Source: Clostridiaceae bacterium
GTDB lineage: Bacteria; Bacillota; Clostridia; DSM-8532
Assembly: GCA_012521705.1 (NCBI GenBank)
Contig: JAAYLX010000043.1
Span: 1 to 39,518 of the forward strand
DNA: 39,518 bases
Reading direction: 5' to 3'
Every line of letters begins with the position of its first letter. The first letter of the stretch is position 1. Both the position numbers and the translations under genes were made by a program. Of this stretch, positions 6,540-16,445 are shown piece after piece. Under the pieces are notes generated by a model that was given only the letters and a program-made list of their open reading frames with translations, was not told the DNA's origin and searched no databases.

Positions 6540-8054
6540 TTAATCTTTAATGGGTTTCATTGTCGGGAAGAGGAGAACATCCCTTATTGAGTATGAGTCG
6601 GTGAGCAGCATAACCAGACGGTCTATTCCTATACCTAAACCGCCCGTAGGTGGAAGACCATGTTCAAGGGCTGTAACGAAATCATCATCCATCATATTGG
6701 CTTCCTCATCGCCCGCCTCACGTTTTCTTACCTGGTCAAGGAAACGTTCTTTCTGGTCAATAGGATCATTGAGCTCGGAGTATGCATTACCGAATTCACG
6801 CCCTGTAATAAACAATTCGAATCTCTCTGTAAGTTCAGGCTGGTCAGGTTTACGTTTTGTAAGGGGCGAAACCTCAACAGGGTAGTCAATAATGAATGTA
6901 GGCTGGATTAAATTCTGTTCTGCAAACTCCTCGAAGAACAGATTCAATACTTCACCTTTAGTAGGTTTACCTTCTATTGTAAGCCCTTTTTCTTTGGCTG
7001 CTTTTATAGCTTCCTCGTCGGTTTTTATATTATTGAAATCAACATCGGCATATTTCTTGACCGCCTCAACCATGGTCAGTCTTGGCCAGGGTGGAGTAAG
7101 ATCGATTTCGGTTCCCTGATAGCTAATTTTAGTAGTACCCAAAACCTCCTGGGCAACTGAAGAAATCATGCTTTCGGCAAGGTCCATCATGCCGTGATAG
7201 TCAGTGTAGGCCTGGTATACTTCCATCATTGTAAACTCAGGATTGTGCTTTATGGACATTCCTTCATTTCTGAACATGCGTCCAAGTTCATAAACCCTTT
7301 CCAGTCCTCCGACTATAAGCCTCTTTAAATAGAGTTCAGGAGCTATTCTGAGATACATATCTATATCAAGGGTGTTGTGATGGGTAATGAACGGCCTTGC
7401 CGCAGCTCCGCCCGGGATGGTATTCAGTATGGGAGTTTCCACTTCTAAAAATCCCCTGTTGTCAAGAAATCTTCTGATGGCGGAAATAATTTTGCTTCTT
7501 ATCATGAAAGTCTTTCTTACTTCGGGGTTAACAATCAAATCAAGATAACGCTGGCGGTAGCGGGTATCGGGGTCCTTAAGGCCATGGAATTTTTCAGGCA
7601 GCGGTCTTAAAGATTTGGAGAGCAGGGTATAGCTTGTTACGTGAACGGATATCTCACCCATTTTGGTTCTGAAGACATAACCCTTTACTCCTATAATGTC
7701 TCCCAGATCAAGCTTTTTAAAGTTTTCATATTCTTCAGCGCCTATATCATTTATCCTGACATAGAGCTGTATCTTGCCGTCCCTGTCCTGAAGGTCGCAG
7801 AAAGAGGATTTACCCATTCCGCGTTTACTCATGAGCCTTCCTGCCAGTGATACATCCTTGCCCTCAAATTCTTCGAAATTCTCAATTATTTCTGCTGTAT
7901 GATGGGTCACATCGTATTTTACTATCTTAAATGGGTCCTGACCCGCGTTCTGAAGGTCTTTAAGCTTCTCCCGCCTTACCAGCAGAATTTCATTCAGATC
8001 TAACTCCTCAGTATTCTTGAGTTCATTATTATTGATTTCATTATTGTTTGACAT
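6540..8054 (-). CDS. lysS: Lysyl-tRNA synthetase (class II)
   Basis: Charges tRNA-Lys. The 504-aa length is normal for bacterial LysRS. Landmarks are the OB-fold anticodon-binding domain (~60-170), [10 protein letters not shown] with [14 protein letters not shown], class II motif 2 [20 protein letters not shown] (~265), and motif 3 [12 protein letters not shown] near the C-terminus. The start at ATG 8054 follows GGGAGGT; an in-frame TTG five codons earlier overlaps that site. It sits downstream of greA, a common Firmicute order, separated here by a terminator-like hairpin. Only about 30 bp separate its stop from the next gene and no terminator is visible, so read-through into the sigma module is possible. 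Confidence 0.97.
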   Translation of the reverse strand: MSNNNEINNNELKNTEELDLNEILLVRREKLKDLQNAGQDPFKIVKYDVTHHTAEIIENFEEFEGKDVSLAGRLMSKRGMGKSSFCDLQDRDGKIQLYVRINDIGAEEYENFKKLDLGDIIGVKGYVFRTKMGEISVHVTSYTLLSKSLRPLPEKFHGLKDPDTRYRQRYLDLIVNPEVRKTFMIRSKIISAIRRFLDNRGFLEVETPILNTIPGGAAARPFITHHNTLDIDMYLRIAPELYLKRLIVGGLERVYELGRMFRNEGMSIKHNPEFTMMEVYQAYTDYHGMMDLAESMISSVAQEVLGTTKISYQGTEIDLTPPWPRLTMVEAVKKYADVDFNNIKTDEEAIKAAKEKGLTIEGKPTKGEVLNLFFEEFAEQNLIQPTFIIDYPVEVSPLTKRKPDQPELTERFELFITGREFGNAYSELNDPIDQKERFLDQVRKREAGDEEANMMDDDFVTALEHGLPPTGGLGIGIDRLVMLLTDSYSIRDVLLFPTMKPIKD

Positions 8055-8122
8055 ATTAACCTCCCACAAATAGGCTTCATTGCATAGTATATTTTACCAT
8101 AAGCTTTGAATAATAATATGCA

Positions 8123-8160
8123 AAATTAAAAACAGCTTACATATACAATGTAAACTGTTT
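8123..8160 (-). terminator. Terminator between greA and lysS
   Basis: An 11-bp stem with one G-U wobble (arms 8160-8150 and 8140-8130) followed by TTTTTAATTTT on the minus strand, 47 nt past the greA stop. lysS may therefore use its own promoter in the remaining ~70 bp, or partial read-through. Confidence 0.7.
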
Positions 8161-8206
8161 ATATAAGAAAATATTATACATTAATTTGGTTCCAGGGACA
8201 AGTTTA

Positions 8207-8683
8207 TCACTTGTTTATTTCAACTATCTTATACCTTTTTTTGCCCCCTGGAGTAAGAATCTCCACGGTTTCACCGACTTTACGCCCCATAAGCGCGCTT
8301 CCCACCGGTGACTCGTTTGAAATTCTCGCCAAAAGCGGATTTGCTTCTGTTGAACCTACAATCTGATATTCATATTCTTCTTTTGAATCAAGCTCCAGGA
8401 TTTTGACTTTTGTACCCAGATTTACTACTGCGGTATCAACTTCGTCCTCATCTATAACGGTTGCATTCTTCAGCATGTTTTCAAGCTGCATGATTCTCAT
8501 CTCGTTCTGGGCCTGCTCATTTTTTGCTTCGTCATATTCTGAATTCTCAGATATATCTCCAAAAGCAAGTGCTTGTTTAATTCTTTCTGCTATCTCTTTT
8601 CTCTTTTCACCTTTCAGGTATTTAAGCTCCTCTTCAAGCTTCCTCAGACCTTCGTAAGTAAGCAAAATTTCCTTATTGCTCAT
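8207..8683 (-). CDS. greA: Transcription elongation factor GreA
   Basis: A 158-aa GreA, the standard length. It rescues backtracked RNA polymerase by stimulating transcript cleavage. The N-terminal coiled coil carries the acidic-tip signature FGDISENSEYDEAKNEQ (~40-56). The C-terminal FKBP-like domain ends with SPVGSALMGRKVGETVEI. ATG 8683 is used because GGGGAG lies 6 nt upstream; the longer open frame from 8743 begins practically at the predicted transcription start and lacks a ribosome site. Confidence 0.97.
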   Translation of the reverse strand: MSNKEILLTYEGLRKLEEELKYLKGEKRKEIAERIKQALAFGDISENSEYDEAKNEQAQNEMRIMQLENMLKNATVIDEDEVDTAVVNLGTKVKILELDSKEEYEYQIVGSTEANPLLARISNESPVGSALMGRKVGETVEILTPGGKKRYKIVEINK

Positions 8684-8751
8684 TTTACTCTCCCCTTTTT
8701 TATCCGGCACGAAGCCCAGATTATCTGATACCTTTTTTAGCATTACGTTAC

Positions 8752-8781
8752 ATTATAGAGCACGCTGATGATTAATGTCAA
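8752..8781 (-). promoter_or_regulatory. Strong sigma-A promoter of greA
   Basis: Perfect -35 TTGACA (8781-8776), 18-nt spacer and perfect -10 TATAAT (8757-8752) on the minus strand. The predicted start is near 8745, giving a ~60-nt leader to greA. The TGA stop of the upstream gene lies inside the -35 box. Confidence 0.8.
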
Positions 8782-9656
8782 GTTATAAAAGTCAATACCG
8801 TTCCAAGTCGTAAGGATGTTTCCGCAAGATTCATATTCCACATATTAGCACACATGGCAATTACAGCGCTTTCCACATATCCTGCCTTCCATCCCTCAAG
8901 AATACTGAAACCTATTTTTCTCCTGATTCTTTCTGAAAATTCAATCACTATGCTGAATATTTTTCTATTTTTTGTATCAACAATTTTCATCGCTCCCAAA
9001 TCCACAATTATTCCATCATATTTCCGGGGCAGTATGTCAAAGCTCTTGTGGTCGTCAGGAAAACGTATCCATATCGCACTCCTCCCCAAAACCTCAGCGT
9101 CGTTGGTTATATGTACCGGTATTCCTGTTTCCTCAAAAGCCTGTTCTGCCTCGGCAGGTGCAACACTGTCCATGGGCAGAAGGAGGTTTAATACCTTTAC
9201 TTTTGTAATAAGGCTGGATATGGCATATTCCAGATAAGGGGAATTGCCTGTAACCGTAACCTCACGGTCCTCCAAATTTCCTACACCCCTTATTATATTC
9301 AATAATTCCGGAAAGCGTTTTAATGCAACTTTCCGTATTACCTCTTCAAATTCATAATTGGGAAGGCCGCAAAGCCCGTTTATTTTGGGATGTTCCAAAA
9401 GCGGTAAGGCTCCTTCTTTTTCAAAGGCCAATCTGATTCTGGACCTCATTTTCCTGCGGCAGCGCTCGCTGATTTTTTCCGGGTTGTCAAAGGGCACCGA
9501 GCATATCACAAGGCTTAAATCTTCCAGAATGTCCGCTCTTGATACCTCGACACCCGAAGATGAGGAAAAAAACGACCGTATCTTGTCCATCAGTCCCGGA
9601 GGTTTGGTATACTCCTTTTTCTGGAGATTTGAAGGTATGATAACTCCAATGTTCAT
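8778..9656 (-). CDS. Conserved-looking cytoplasmic protein of unknown function
   Basis: A 292-aa soluble protein with no signal peptide or membrane segment; I do not recognise its family. ATG 9656 follows GGGAGA by 4 nt; the longer frame to 9725 lacks a comparable site. The middle contains alternating beta and alpha stretches with a glycine-containing turn (VTVTGNSPYLEYAISSLI, ~153-170) and a later DGIIVDLGAMKIVDT segment. This could be a Rossmann-like arrangement, but I see no diagnostic motif and assign no activity. It lies between the guaB terminator and the greA promoter; its stop codon is embedded in that promoter. Codon use and composition resemble its housekeeping neighbours, so recent transfer is not suggested. 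Confidence 0.75.
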   Translation of the reverse strand: MNIGVIIPSNLQKKEYTKPPGLMDKIRSFFSSSSGVEVSRADILEDLSLVICSVPFDNPEKISERCRRKMRSRIRLAFEKEGALPLLEHPKINGLCGLPNYEFEEVIRKVALKRFPELLNIIRGVGNLEDREVTVTGNSPYLEYAISSLITKVKVLNLLLPMDSVAPAEAEQAFEETGIPVHITNDAEVLGRSAIWIRFPDDHKSFDILPRKYDGIIVDLGAMKIVDTKNRKIFSIVIEFSERIRRKIGFSILEGWKAGYVESAVIAMCANMWNMNLAETSLRLGTVLTFIT

Positions 9657-9757
9657 TTTCTCTCCCGGGAGTAAAGTGAATCCTGATAACATAATACGGT
9701 CATGCCCCTGTAAAGATAACCTCATAATTTCAGGTAAGAAACAATCTGCCCCAGGGA

Positions 9758-9797
9758 GTACAAAAGAGCAGCCCTGAGGAAATTGCAGGACTGCTCC
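9758..9797 (-). terminator. guaB terminator
   Basis: On the minus strand, GAGCAGTCCTG pairs with CAGGGCTGCTC (one mismatch) across a 9-nt loop and is followed by TTTTGT. It begins 22 nt past the guaB stop. Confidence 0.8.
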
Positions 9798-9817
9798 ATA
9801 ATAATATTTCTATATTA

Positions 9818-11308
<1,491 letters not shown>

Positions 11309-11352
11309 TTATAAATCAACAATTCAATGAATTTTGTAAAAATATTATACCC

Positions 11353-11381
11353 ATTATACTTAAAAGGATTTTAAAAATCAA
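11353..11381 (-). promoter_or_regulatory. Sigma-A promoter of guaB
   Basis: Minus-strand -35 TTGATT (11381-11376), 17-nt spacer and perfect -10 TATAAT (11358-11353). A second overlapping TATAAT-like box lies 10 nt downstream. Confidence 0.7.
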
Positions 11382-11394
11382 TTTACTATTTAAA

Positions 11395-11955
11395 TCATTT
11401 GTTGTACCTGCTCATGGCAGTTTCAACCGATGAACAGACAATTGTGACAGCGGCAAGAGCCGCGTTTTCAATGGCCTCATTGATAATTTTTCTCTCTTCG
11501 GGAATAAACCTGCTCAGGACAAAATCAGCGAGATCAAAGTTCTCGGGCGGCTTTCCTATACCTATCCTGATTCGTGGAAAATCGTCTGTTTTAATATGTG
11601 AAATAATTGAACGCATACCGTTATGGGTACCGGCGCTGCCCTTGGTTCTGATTCTTAGCCTTCCCACGTCCAGGTCAATATCATCGTAGATTACAATAAG
11701 ATTCCGGGAAGGGATTTTGTAATAATCAAGTATTTCCTTTATGGCTTCGCCGCTGTTGTTCATGTAAGTCTGGGGTTTTACAAGCATGCATTTTTGACCC
11801 TGTATAATTCCCTCAGCGACCATGGATTTATGCTTGAACTTAAAATTGGTCAATCTGTATTTGGCCGCCAAAAAGTCTATTGTGTCAAACCCCATATTAT
11901 GGCGGGTACCTTCATACTGGGGGCCCATATTTCCCAATCCGGCAAGTACGAACAT
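11395..11955 (-). CDS. pth: Peptidyl-tRNA hydrolase
   Basis: A 186-aa enzyme that frees tRNA from drop-off peptidyl-tRNA. Key residues are seen: the catalytic His in GTRHNMGFD (H19), Asn in PQTYMNNSG (~66), the YDDIDLDVG acidic loop (~90-98) and the Asn in GTHNGMRSI (~112). ATG 11955 follows GGAGG by 5 nt; the longer frame to 11994 lacks a site. It lies downstream of prs. The order spoVG-glmU-prs-pth (spoVC) is the conserved Firmicute block, here without a ctc gene. Confidence 0.97.
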   Translation of the reverse strand: MFVLAGLGNMGPQYEGTRHNMGFDTIDFLAAKYRLTNFKFKHKSMVAEGIIQGQKCMLVKPQTYMNNSGEAIKEILDYYKIPSRNLIVIYDDIDLDVGRLRIRTKGSAGTHNGMRSIISHIKTDDFPRIRIGIGKPPENFDLADFVLSRFIPEERKIINEAIENAALAAVTIVCSSVETAMSRYNK

Positions 11956-12039
11956 AAAAACCTCCGTTATAAAACAAAAGCGGATAAAGAACACTTGCCC
12001 AATATCCGCGCAGTTTTTGTGAATTTGTAAAGAAGCAGT

Positions 12040-13002
12040 TTATTGCTGAGTAAACAATGTAGATATTGAGATATCTCCATAAATTCTTTCTATTGCCTCA
12101 GCAAATACTTCGGCTACTGAAAGCTGGGTAATTTTGTTAATTCTCTTTTCCTTCGTCAGCGGAACTGTATTCAGGGTAACCAGTTCCTTGATGCATGATG
12201 TCCTGATTCTGTCTATTGCGGGACCTGACAATACCCCGTGGGTACAGCAGGCATATATCTCAGTGGCGCCTATGTCCGCCAGAGCGCTTGCGGCATTCAC
12301 GATTGTGCCGCCGGTATCTATCATATCATCAACAAGGATTGCCCTCTTGCCCCTTACATCTCCGATAATATTCATAATTTCACACACATTGGCCTTGGGA
12401 CGGCGTTTATCGATAATTGCCAGAGGCACGTCAAGCTTTTCTGCAAATTTTCTCGATCTTCCAACGCTTCCGATGTCCGGGGATACAACAACTACGTCGT
12501 CAAGTTTATTGTTGAACTTTTTCATAAAATATTGAGCTAAAATAGGAGCACCATGCAAATGGTCAAGGGGGATATCAAAGAAGCCCTGGAGCTGTGGCGC
12601 ATGGAGATCCATTGTAAGAACCCTGTCCGCTCCCGCAGTGGTTATAAGGTTGGCCACCAGTTTGGCTGAAATAGGATCCCTGGCCTTTGCCTTTCTGTCC
12701 TGACGGGCATAACCGAAATATGGCATAACCGCGGTAATACGTCCGGCTGAAGCACGTTTCAGTGCATCAATCAATATCAGCAACTCAACCAGGTTGTCGT
12801 TGACCGGAGTGCAGGTGGACTGGATGATAAATACGTCCGAGCCTCTTACTACTTCGTAAATAGAAATTGCAATCTCCCCATCCGAGAATTTGGAGACTGT
12901 GGACGCGCCTAAAGGCAATCCTACCTTTGCAGCAATTTCTTCAGCCAGCTCTTTGTTTGAGTTGCCTGCAAAAATTTTTATGTCCTTTCCGTGAAGATTC
13001 AT
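12040..13002 (-). CDS. prs: Ribose-phosphate pyrophosphokinase (PRPP synthetase)
   Basis: Makes PRPP from ribose-5-phosphate and ATP for nucleotide, His and Trp synthesis. At 320 aa it matches the class I family. The catalytic flexible loop [18 protein letters not shown] (~98-115), the regulatory flexible-loop region around [10 protein letters not shown], and the PRPP-binding [15 protein letters not shown] (~222) are all present. ATG 13002 is taken as start because the alternative GTG at 13014 overlaps the GGAGGG ribosome site. It directly follows glmU with a short gap, as in Bacillus, and probably shares its transcript. Confidence 0.97.
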   Translation of the reverse strand: MNLHGKDIKIFAGNSNKELAEEIAAKVGLPLGASTVSKFSDGEIAISIYEVVRGSDVFIIQSTCTPVNDNLVELLILIDALKRASAGRITAVMPYFGYARQDRKAKARDPISAKLVANLITTAGADRVLTMDLHAPQLQGFFDIPLDHLHGAPILAQYFMKKFNNKLDDVVVVSPDIGSVGRSRKFAEKLDVPLAIIDKRRPKANVCEIMNIIGDVRGKRAILVDDMIDTGGTIVNAASALADIGATEIYACCTHGVLSGPAIDRIRTSCIKELVTLNTVPLTKEKRINKITQLSVAEVFAEAIERIYGDISISTLFTQQ

Positions 13003-13038
13003 TTTACTAAACACCCTCCAAAAAATTATCCATACAAA

Positions 13039-14286
13039 TCATTTCTTATCAAGACCTTTTCTTTTAACCCAATTCTCTATAATCGTCTGCCTGCTTCTTG
13101 CAATAGCAAGAGCGTATTCCGGGACTTCCTCTGTAATCGTCGAGCCAGCCGCAATATAAGCATATTCCTTAACTGTGACGGGTGAAACAAGATTTACGTT
13201 GCAGCCAATGAATGCGTGGTCGCAAACTGTTGTCCTGTGCTTCTTTCTGCCGTCATAATTAACCAGGACGCTTCCGCATCCGAAATTAACGAATTTACCC
13301 ACATCCGCGTCTCCAACGTATGAAAGATGGGGTACTTTTGTGTTGTCTCCAATTATAGAGTTTTTAACCTCAACAAAATCACCGATTTTTATATTATTGC
13401 CAATATCACAATTTGGTCTGATGTAGGCAAAGGGCCCTACTGTGGTATTATCACCTATTCGGGACTCAATCATGACAGAATTCATAAATTTGACATTATC
13501 GCCCAACCTGCTGTTTTGAATTCTGGCATAAGGCCCAATTTCACAGTTCTCCCCTATATATGTATCCCCTTCAAGAATTGTGCCGGGGTTAATTACCGTG
13601 TTGCGTCCGATTTTCACATTTTTGTGTATGATGCTTGTGTCGGGCAAATGAAAAACAACGCCGTTTTCCATATGGCTTCTGATAATTCTTTTGCGAATGA
13701 TTTCTTCAGCCTCATTTAGAGAGACGCTGTCATGAACTCTTATAAGTTCTGAGCTGTCGGATGCTTTATAGATGTTGATACTGAAAGAGTCCAGTGCATT
13801 TTCGATTGCGCTTCCAGGAGTATTATTTTCTGAATTGTGCTGAGAAAAAATGGAAAGAAAAGTGTCTATATTTAAGTAATAAATACCTGAGTTAGAATCT
13901 GAGTTGTAAGAAGTAAGAACGGTTATTTGTTTGTCCCCTGAAATATGGTTATTAAAAGCATCTTTAAGTGTTTCTCCGGATATGGCCGGAAGATTTGCAC
14001 CTATAATAAGAAGTACATGCTTGTTTTTATTTATGGATATCTGGTTGTTTAATATTTCTGTGACACTCTTTACTGTGGTGATTTTGAGATTTGTATCGGA
14101 AATTTGGTTCGATTCATCCGGCATATTATTATATACCATTATTATCGAATCTGTACCAATTTGTTTAACTGCATCTGTAATATATGTCAAACAGGGCGCT
14201 CCGCAGATTTCATAACCCGGCTCAGGCCCATATTTATTACTTGCATTACTTTCATCAGCAAGGATTATAGTGACCAGTTCCTGCAT
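13039..14286 (-). CDS. glmU: GlmU-like protein: intact acetyltransferase half, degenerate pyrophosphorylase half
   Basis: A 415-aa GlmU homologue, about 40 aa shorter than usual. The C-terminal left-handed beta-helix (~210-400) keeps the acetyltransferase residues: R290 in YIRPNCDI, K308 in FVEVK, H320 and Y323 in PHLSYVGD, N334 in VNFGCG and N343 in VNYDG. It should acetylate glucosamine-1-phosphate. The N-terminal nucleotidyltransferase half (~1-200) has lost the LAAGxGTRM signature (here TIILADESNASN), the following Lys of the sugar-nucleotide loop, and the metal-binding Asp (GAN at 96-98 where GDxP is expected). Uridylyl transfer is therefore probably absent. ATG 14286 follows GGAGG. Context is the spoVG-glmU-prs-pth block. 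Functional loss is inferred from residues. Confidence 0.9.
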   Translation of the reverse strand: MQELVTIILADESNASNKYGPEPGYEICGAPCLTYITDAVKQIGTDSIIMVYNNMPDESNQISDTNLKITTVKSVTEILNNQISINKNKHVLLIIGANLPAISGETLKDAFNNHISGDKQITVLTSYNSDSNSGIYYLNIDTFLSIFSQHNSENNTPGSAIENALDSFSINIYKASDSSELIRVHDSVSLNEAEEIIRKRIIRSHMENGVVFHLPDTSIIHKNVKIGRNTVINPGTILEGDTYIGENCEIGPYARIQNSRLGDNVKFMNSVMIESRIGDNTTVGPFAYIRPNCDIGNNIKIGDFVEVKNSIIGDNTKVPHLSYVGDADVGKFVNFGCGSVLVNYDGRKKHRTTVCDHAFIGCNVNLVSPVTVKEYAYIAAGSTITEEVPEYALAIARSRQTIIENWVKRKGLDKK

Positions 14287-14380
14287 TATTAGTCTGTCCT
14301 CCTATCATAAAACATTCTCTCATTTTTGTCTTAGTAATGCAATTGTTAAATTAGACATTTTTCTATAAATAACGAGTCTT

Positions 14381-14414
14381 TATCTATAGCAACTGCATAT
14401 CTATAACAGCTGCA
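14381..14414. repeat. Tandem pair of 17-bp repeats upstream of glmU
   Basis: Two adjacent 17-bp units, TATCTATAGCAACTGCA and TATCTATAACAGCTGCA, differ at two positions. They lie in the divergent region between glmU and the inserted gene and could be a pair of same-face protein-binding sites. Confidence 0.6.
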
Positions 14415-14639
14415 AAAGTTTATTAATATACGGATAATTATAATTTAATAAGCAATTAGTATAAAGTCAGTTGAGTTGTTGAATCAAATACAGCATTATG
14501 TTCTTAGTCCAGATTTTAACATATAGAATATAATATTTCTATGCCACATAAGCAATTCCCAAAAATTTTAATTTATAGCTATAAAGTATAGTGAATAACA
14601 ACATAATTATTATATATAAATTTTTCTTGTTTTTGAAAC

Positions 14640-14669
14640 TTTTTCTAATTAATTGCTATCATATATAAT
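14640..14669 (+). promoter_or_regulatory. Probable promoter of the secreted-protein gene
   Basis: A perfect -10 TATAAT (14664-14669) with a poor T-rich -35 (TTTTTC) 18 nt upstream. It sits about 30 nt before the start codon and 13 nt ahead of the AAGGAG ribosome site. Confidence 0.4.
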
Positions 14670-14699
14670 AAAATAATTTTTAAAAAGGAGTGTTTTACT

Positions 14700-15938
14700 A
14701 TGTTAAAGAAAAAAGCTTTAATTTCTATTGGTATATGCGTAGTACTATGCGTATATCTTACTTTATCTGCATTTGCTGCATCAAGCACAAGTTGGGATTA
14801 TGGTTCATCCTATAAAGATCAGTATGGTAGCTATGTGCCATATAAAGGTCGTGCAGGCTATATTCTTACAGGTAACTCAACAACCAAATATTTAACATTC
14901 TATAGTTATATGTATTTTAATCAGACTGTAGTTAATTCAATTAAAAATTATATGAATCAGGGCCTTTACTTCACTTGGGATGTTTCTAATATAAATGATT
15001 ATGATAGAACAATAACTGCTACCGGATGGTATTCTACCAACTTACCTAATCCCAAATTTGATTGTGAAGATGATCCATTTCCATTTGGAAACGGTTTCAA
15101 AGATGAAACAGAAGTAACTGCTCTATCTTTGGTAGAACCAAATAAAGAGTACTATTACATGGTAGACTTTGAGGATAAAAGAGATGGCACATCAGGTGGT
15201 ACTGTAGAAAATAGGGCATGTTTAAGCGAAAAGAATCCTCTTACTGGTGAATATAATACAATATGGTATTCCAGCCGTGCTCAAGCTACACTTACTTATG
15301 GTAAAAATTTCGGTCAATACTCAATAATCAATAATATTAATAACGACACTATAAAATCATCTGAATTAAATGATGCGAAAATTGCTTTAGAAAAAAATAA
15401 ATCTCAAATACTTGATTTGTATAGGTCTATTGATACTTCATCTTTGAGTAGCTTGAAGGAATATAAAAATAAAGTATTATCAAATCAAAAAATTTATAAA
15501 GAAAATAAAAAAGATAATGTTTTAGCAACTATAACTTTTAATTACCCAATAAGCATAGATGTATTTGCCGATTTTGTTAATAAATATGATATAAAAGTTA
15601 ACCAATTTTCAATCAGAGCAATTAATCAAATTGGAGACAGAGTTACAATTTCTGGTAAACCCGGCGAAAACGAAGTAGTCCCGGAAAATATTTTAAATTC
15701 AATGCTTGATAAATCGAAAGCAGAATTTAAAGGTATTATTGACTGCTATGTTGAATTAGATTCTGCATACTTAGATAAAATAAATGATAATGAAAAGAAT
15801 GTATTTTTAGTTGATACCTCAGCTGATAATATGTTTATAACAAATGAAAATAAAAAGCATATTCCATCCTTATATTGGTTTTTGGAAAATACGTCAATAA
15901 AATATAAAGGAGGGGAATTATTTAATGAAGAAATTTAA
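14700..15938 (+). CDS. Secreted protein of unknown function (insert gene 1)
   Basis: A 412-aa protein with a clear Sec signal peptide (basic MLKKK, hydrophobic 6-22, cleavage expected after AFA at 26). The mature N-terminal part (~27-205) is rich in Tyr, Ser, Thr and aromatic beta-type sequence (DYGSSYKDQYGSYVPYKG and similar). A helical Lys/Asn-rich linker follows (~215-260), then a second domain (~265-390) starting ATITFNYPISIDVFADFVNKY. No enzyme motif, anchor, dockerin or cell-wall repeat was recognised. ATG 14700 follows AAAGGAG. Overlaps the next gene by 14 nt, so they form an operon. Low GC and AT-ending codon use differ from the flanking housekeeping genes, and the pair interrupts spoVG-glmU, suggesting acquisition. 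Function unknown; a surface or secreted accessory role is the most that can be said. Confidence 0.8.
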   Translation: MLKKKALISIGICVVLCVYLTLSAFAASSTSWDYGSSYKDQYGSYVPYKGRAGYILTGNSTTKYLTFYSYMYFNQTVVNSIKNYMNQGLYFTWDVSNINDYDRTITATGWYSTNLPNPKFDCEDDPFPFGNGFKDETEVTALSLVEPNKEYYYMVDFEDKRDGTSGGTVENRACLSEKNPLTGEYNTIWYSSRAQATLTYGKNFGQYSIINNINNDTIKSSELNDAKIALEKNKSQILDLYRSIDTSSLSSLKEYKNKVLSNQKIYKENKKDNVLATITFNYPISIDVFADFVNKYDIKVNQFSIRAINQIGDRVTISGKPGENEVVPENILNSMLDKSKAEFKGIIDCYVELDSAYLDKINDNEKNVFLVDTSADNMFITNENKKHIPSLYWFLENTSIKYKGGELFNEEI

Positions 15939-16311
15939 TGTTTTATCTTTTATTCTGATTGTATTAGGAGTTGTATTTATAATAGCAAGTAGATATATAT
16001 CAATAAAATATAACCAATTAATAGATTTGGCAGGTTTTATAATAATATTAATTGGTTTATGTTTCATTAAAATAAAGAAAAACTATACTATTCTCTATGG
16101 GTTATTATACATAGGTCTATTTATAGTAAATCTATGTGTTGAGTACAGTATGTTAAACAAGATAAAAGATGGATTAACTGTACCGTTTTATGAATTTACT
16201 TTTGATAACATTAATTATTTAACTATTTTATTATTATTGATGTACATTACAATTCCCCTCATGCTCAATATAATCAAAAAAAACTCATGTCAGTTAAATA
16301 CAAATAAATAA
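15925..16311 (+). CDS. Four-helix membrane protein of unknown function (insert gene 2)
   Basis: A 128-aa very hydrophobic protein with four predicted transmembrane helices at about 5-22, 32-50, 54-74 and 97-117, short loops and a polar C-terminal tail. ATG 15925 lies inside the end of the previous gene behind a strong AAAGGAGGGG site, so translation is coupled to the secreted protein. A strong terminator follows immediately. No family is recognised. Coupled synthesis suggests a joint role such as membrane partner or immunity-like protein for the secreted product, but that is speculation. Confidence 0.75.
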   Translation: MKKFNVLSFILIVLGVVFIIASRYISIKYNQLIDLAGFIIILIGLCFIKIKKNYTILYGLLYIGLFIVNLCVEYSMLNKIKDGLTVPFYEFTFDNINYLTILLLLMYITIPLMLNIIKKNSCQLNTNK

Positions 16312-16315
16312 AAAG

Positions 16316-16356
16316 TTAGCAGGCGTTCGGATAAGTAGAAACGCCTGCTTTTTTTA
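16316..16356 (+). terminator. Terminator of the inserted two-gene operon
   Basis: A perfect 10-bp stem (AGCAGGCGTT / AACGCCTGCT, 12-nt loop) followed by a run of eight T on the plus strand, directly after the membrane-protein stop. Confidence 0.9.
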
Positions 16357-16382
16357 TAATTTCTATCTAAGAACTTAGGATA

Positions 16383-16416
16383 AAATAAAAAGGCACCTAT
16401 CTTAACGAAGGCGCCC
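16383..16416 (-). terminator. Terminator of spoVG
   Basis: A minus-strand stem GGCGCCT/AGGTGCC (one G-U pair, 10-nt loop) followed by TTTTTATTTT, 30 nt past the spoVG stop. It means spoVG does not read through into glmU as it does in Bacillus. Confidence 0.75.
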
Positions 16417-16445
16417 TTGTTGGTGCAAGAAAATACAGCTATGTA

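Larger units (their letters stand above)
14287..14699. other. AT-rich divergent intergenic region at the insert's left edge
   Basis: No gene is supported here. It separates glmU (minus) from the inserted plus-strand genes. It holds a tandem 17-bp repeat (14381-14414), several weak TATAAT-like boxes and the likely promoter of the secreted-protein gene near 14664. A glmU promoter should lie here, because spoVG transcription ends before the insert, but only weak candidates overlap the repeat. No inverted terminal repeats or transposase remnant were seen. Confidence 0.6.

Noticed and set aside
8684-8743. N-terminal extension of GreA by 20 residues
   Set aside because: The extension starts at about the predicted transcription start, lacks a ribosome site and is absent from GreA proteins of normal length.
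14287-16380. Insertion sequence or prophage fragment as the cause of the spoVG-glmU gap
   Set aside because: No transposase, integrase, inverted terminal repeats or target duplication could be seen; only the two cargo-like genes are present.
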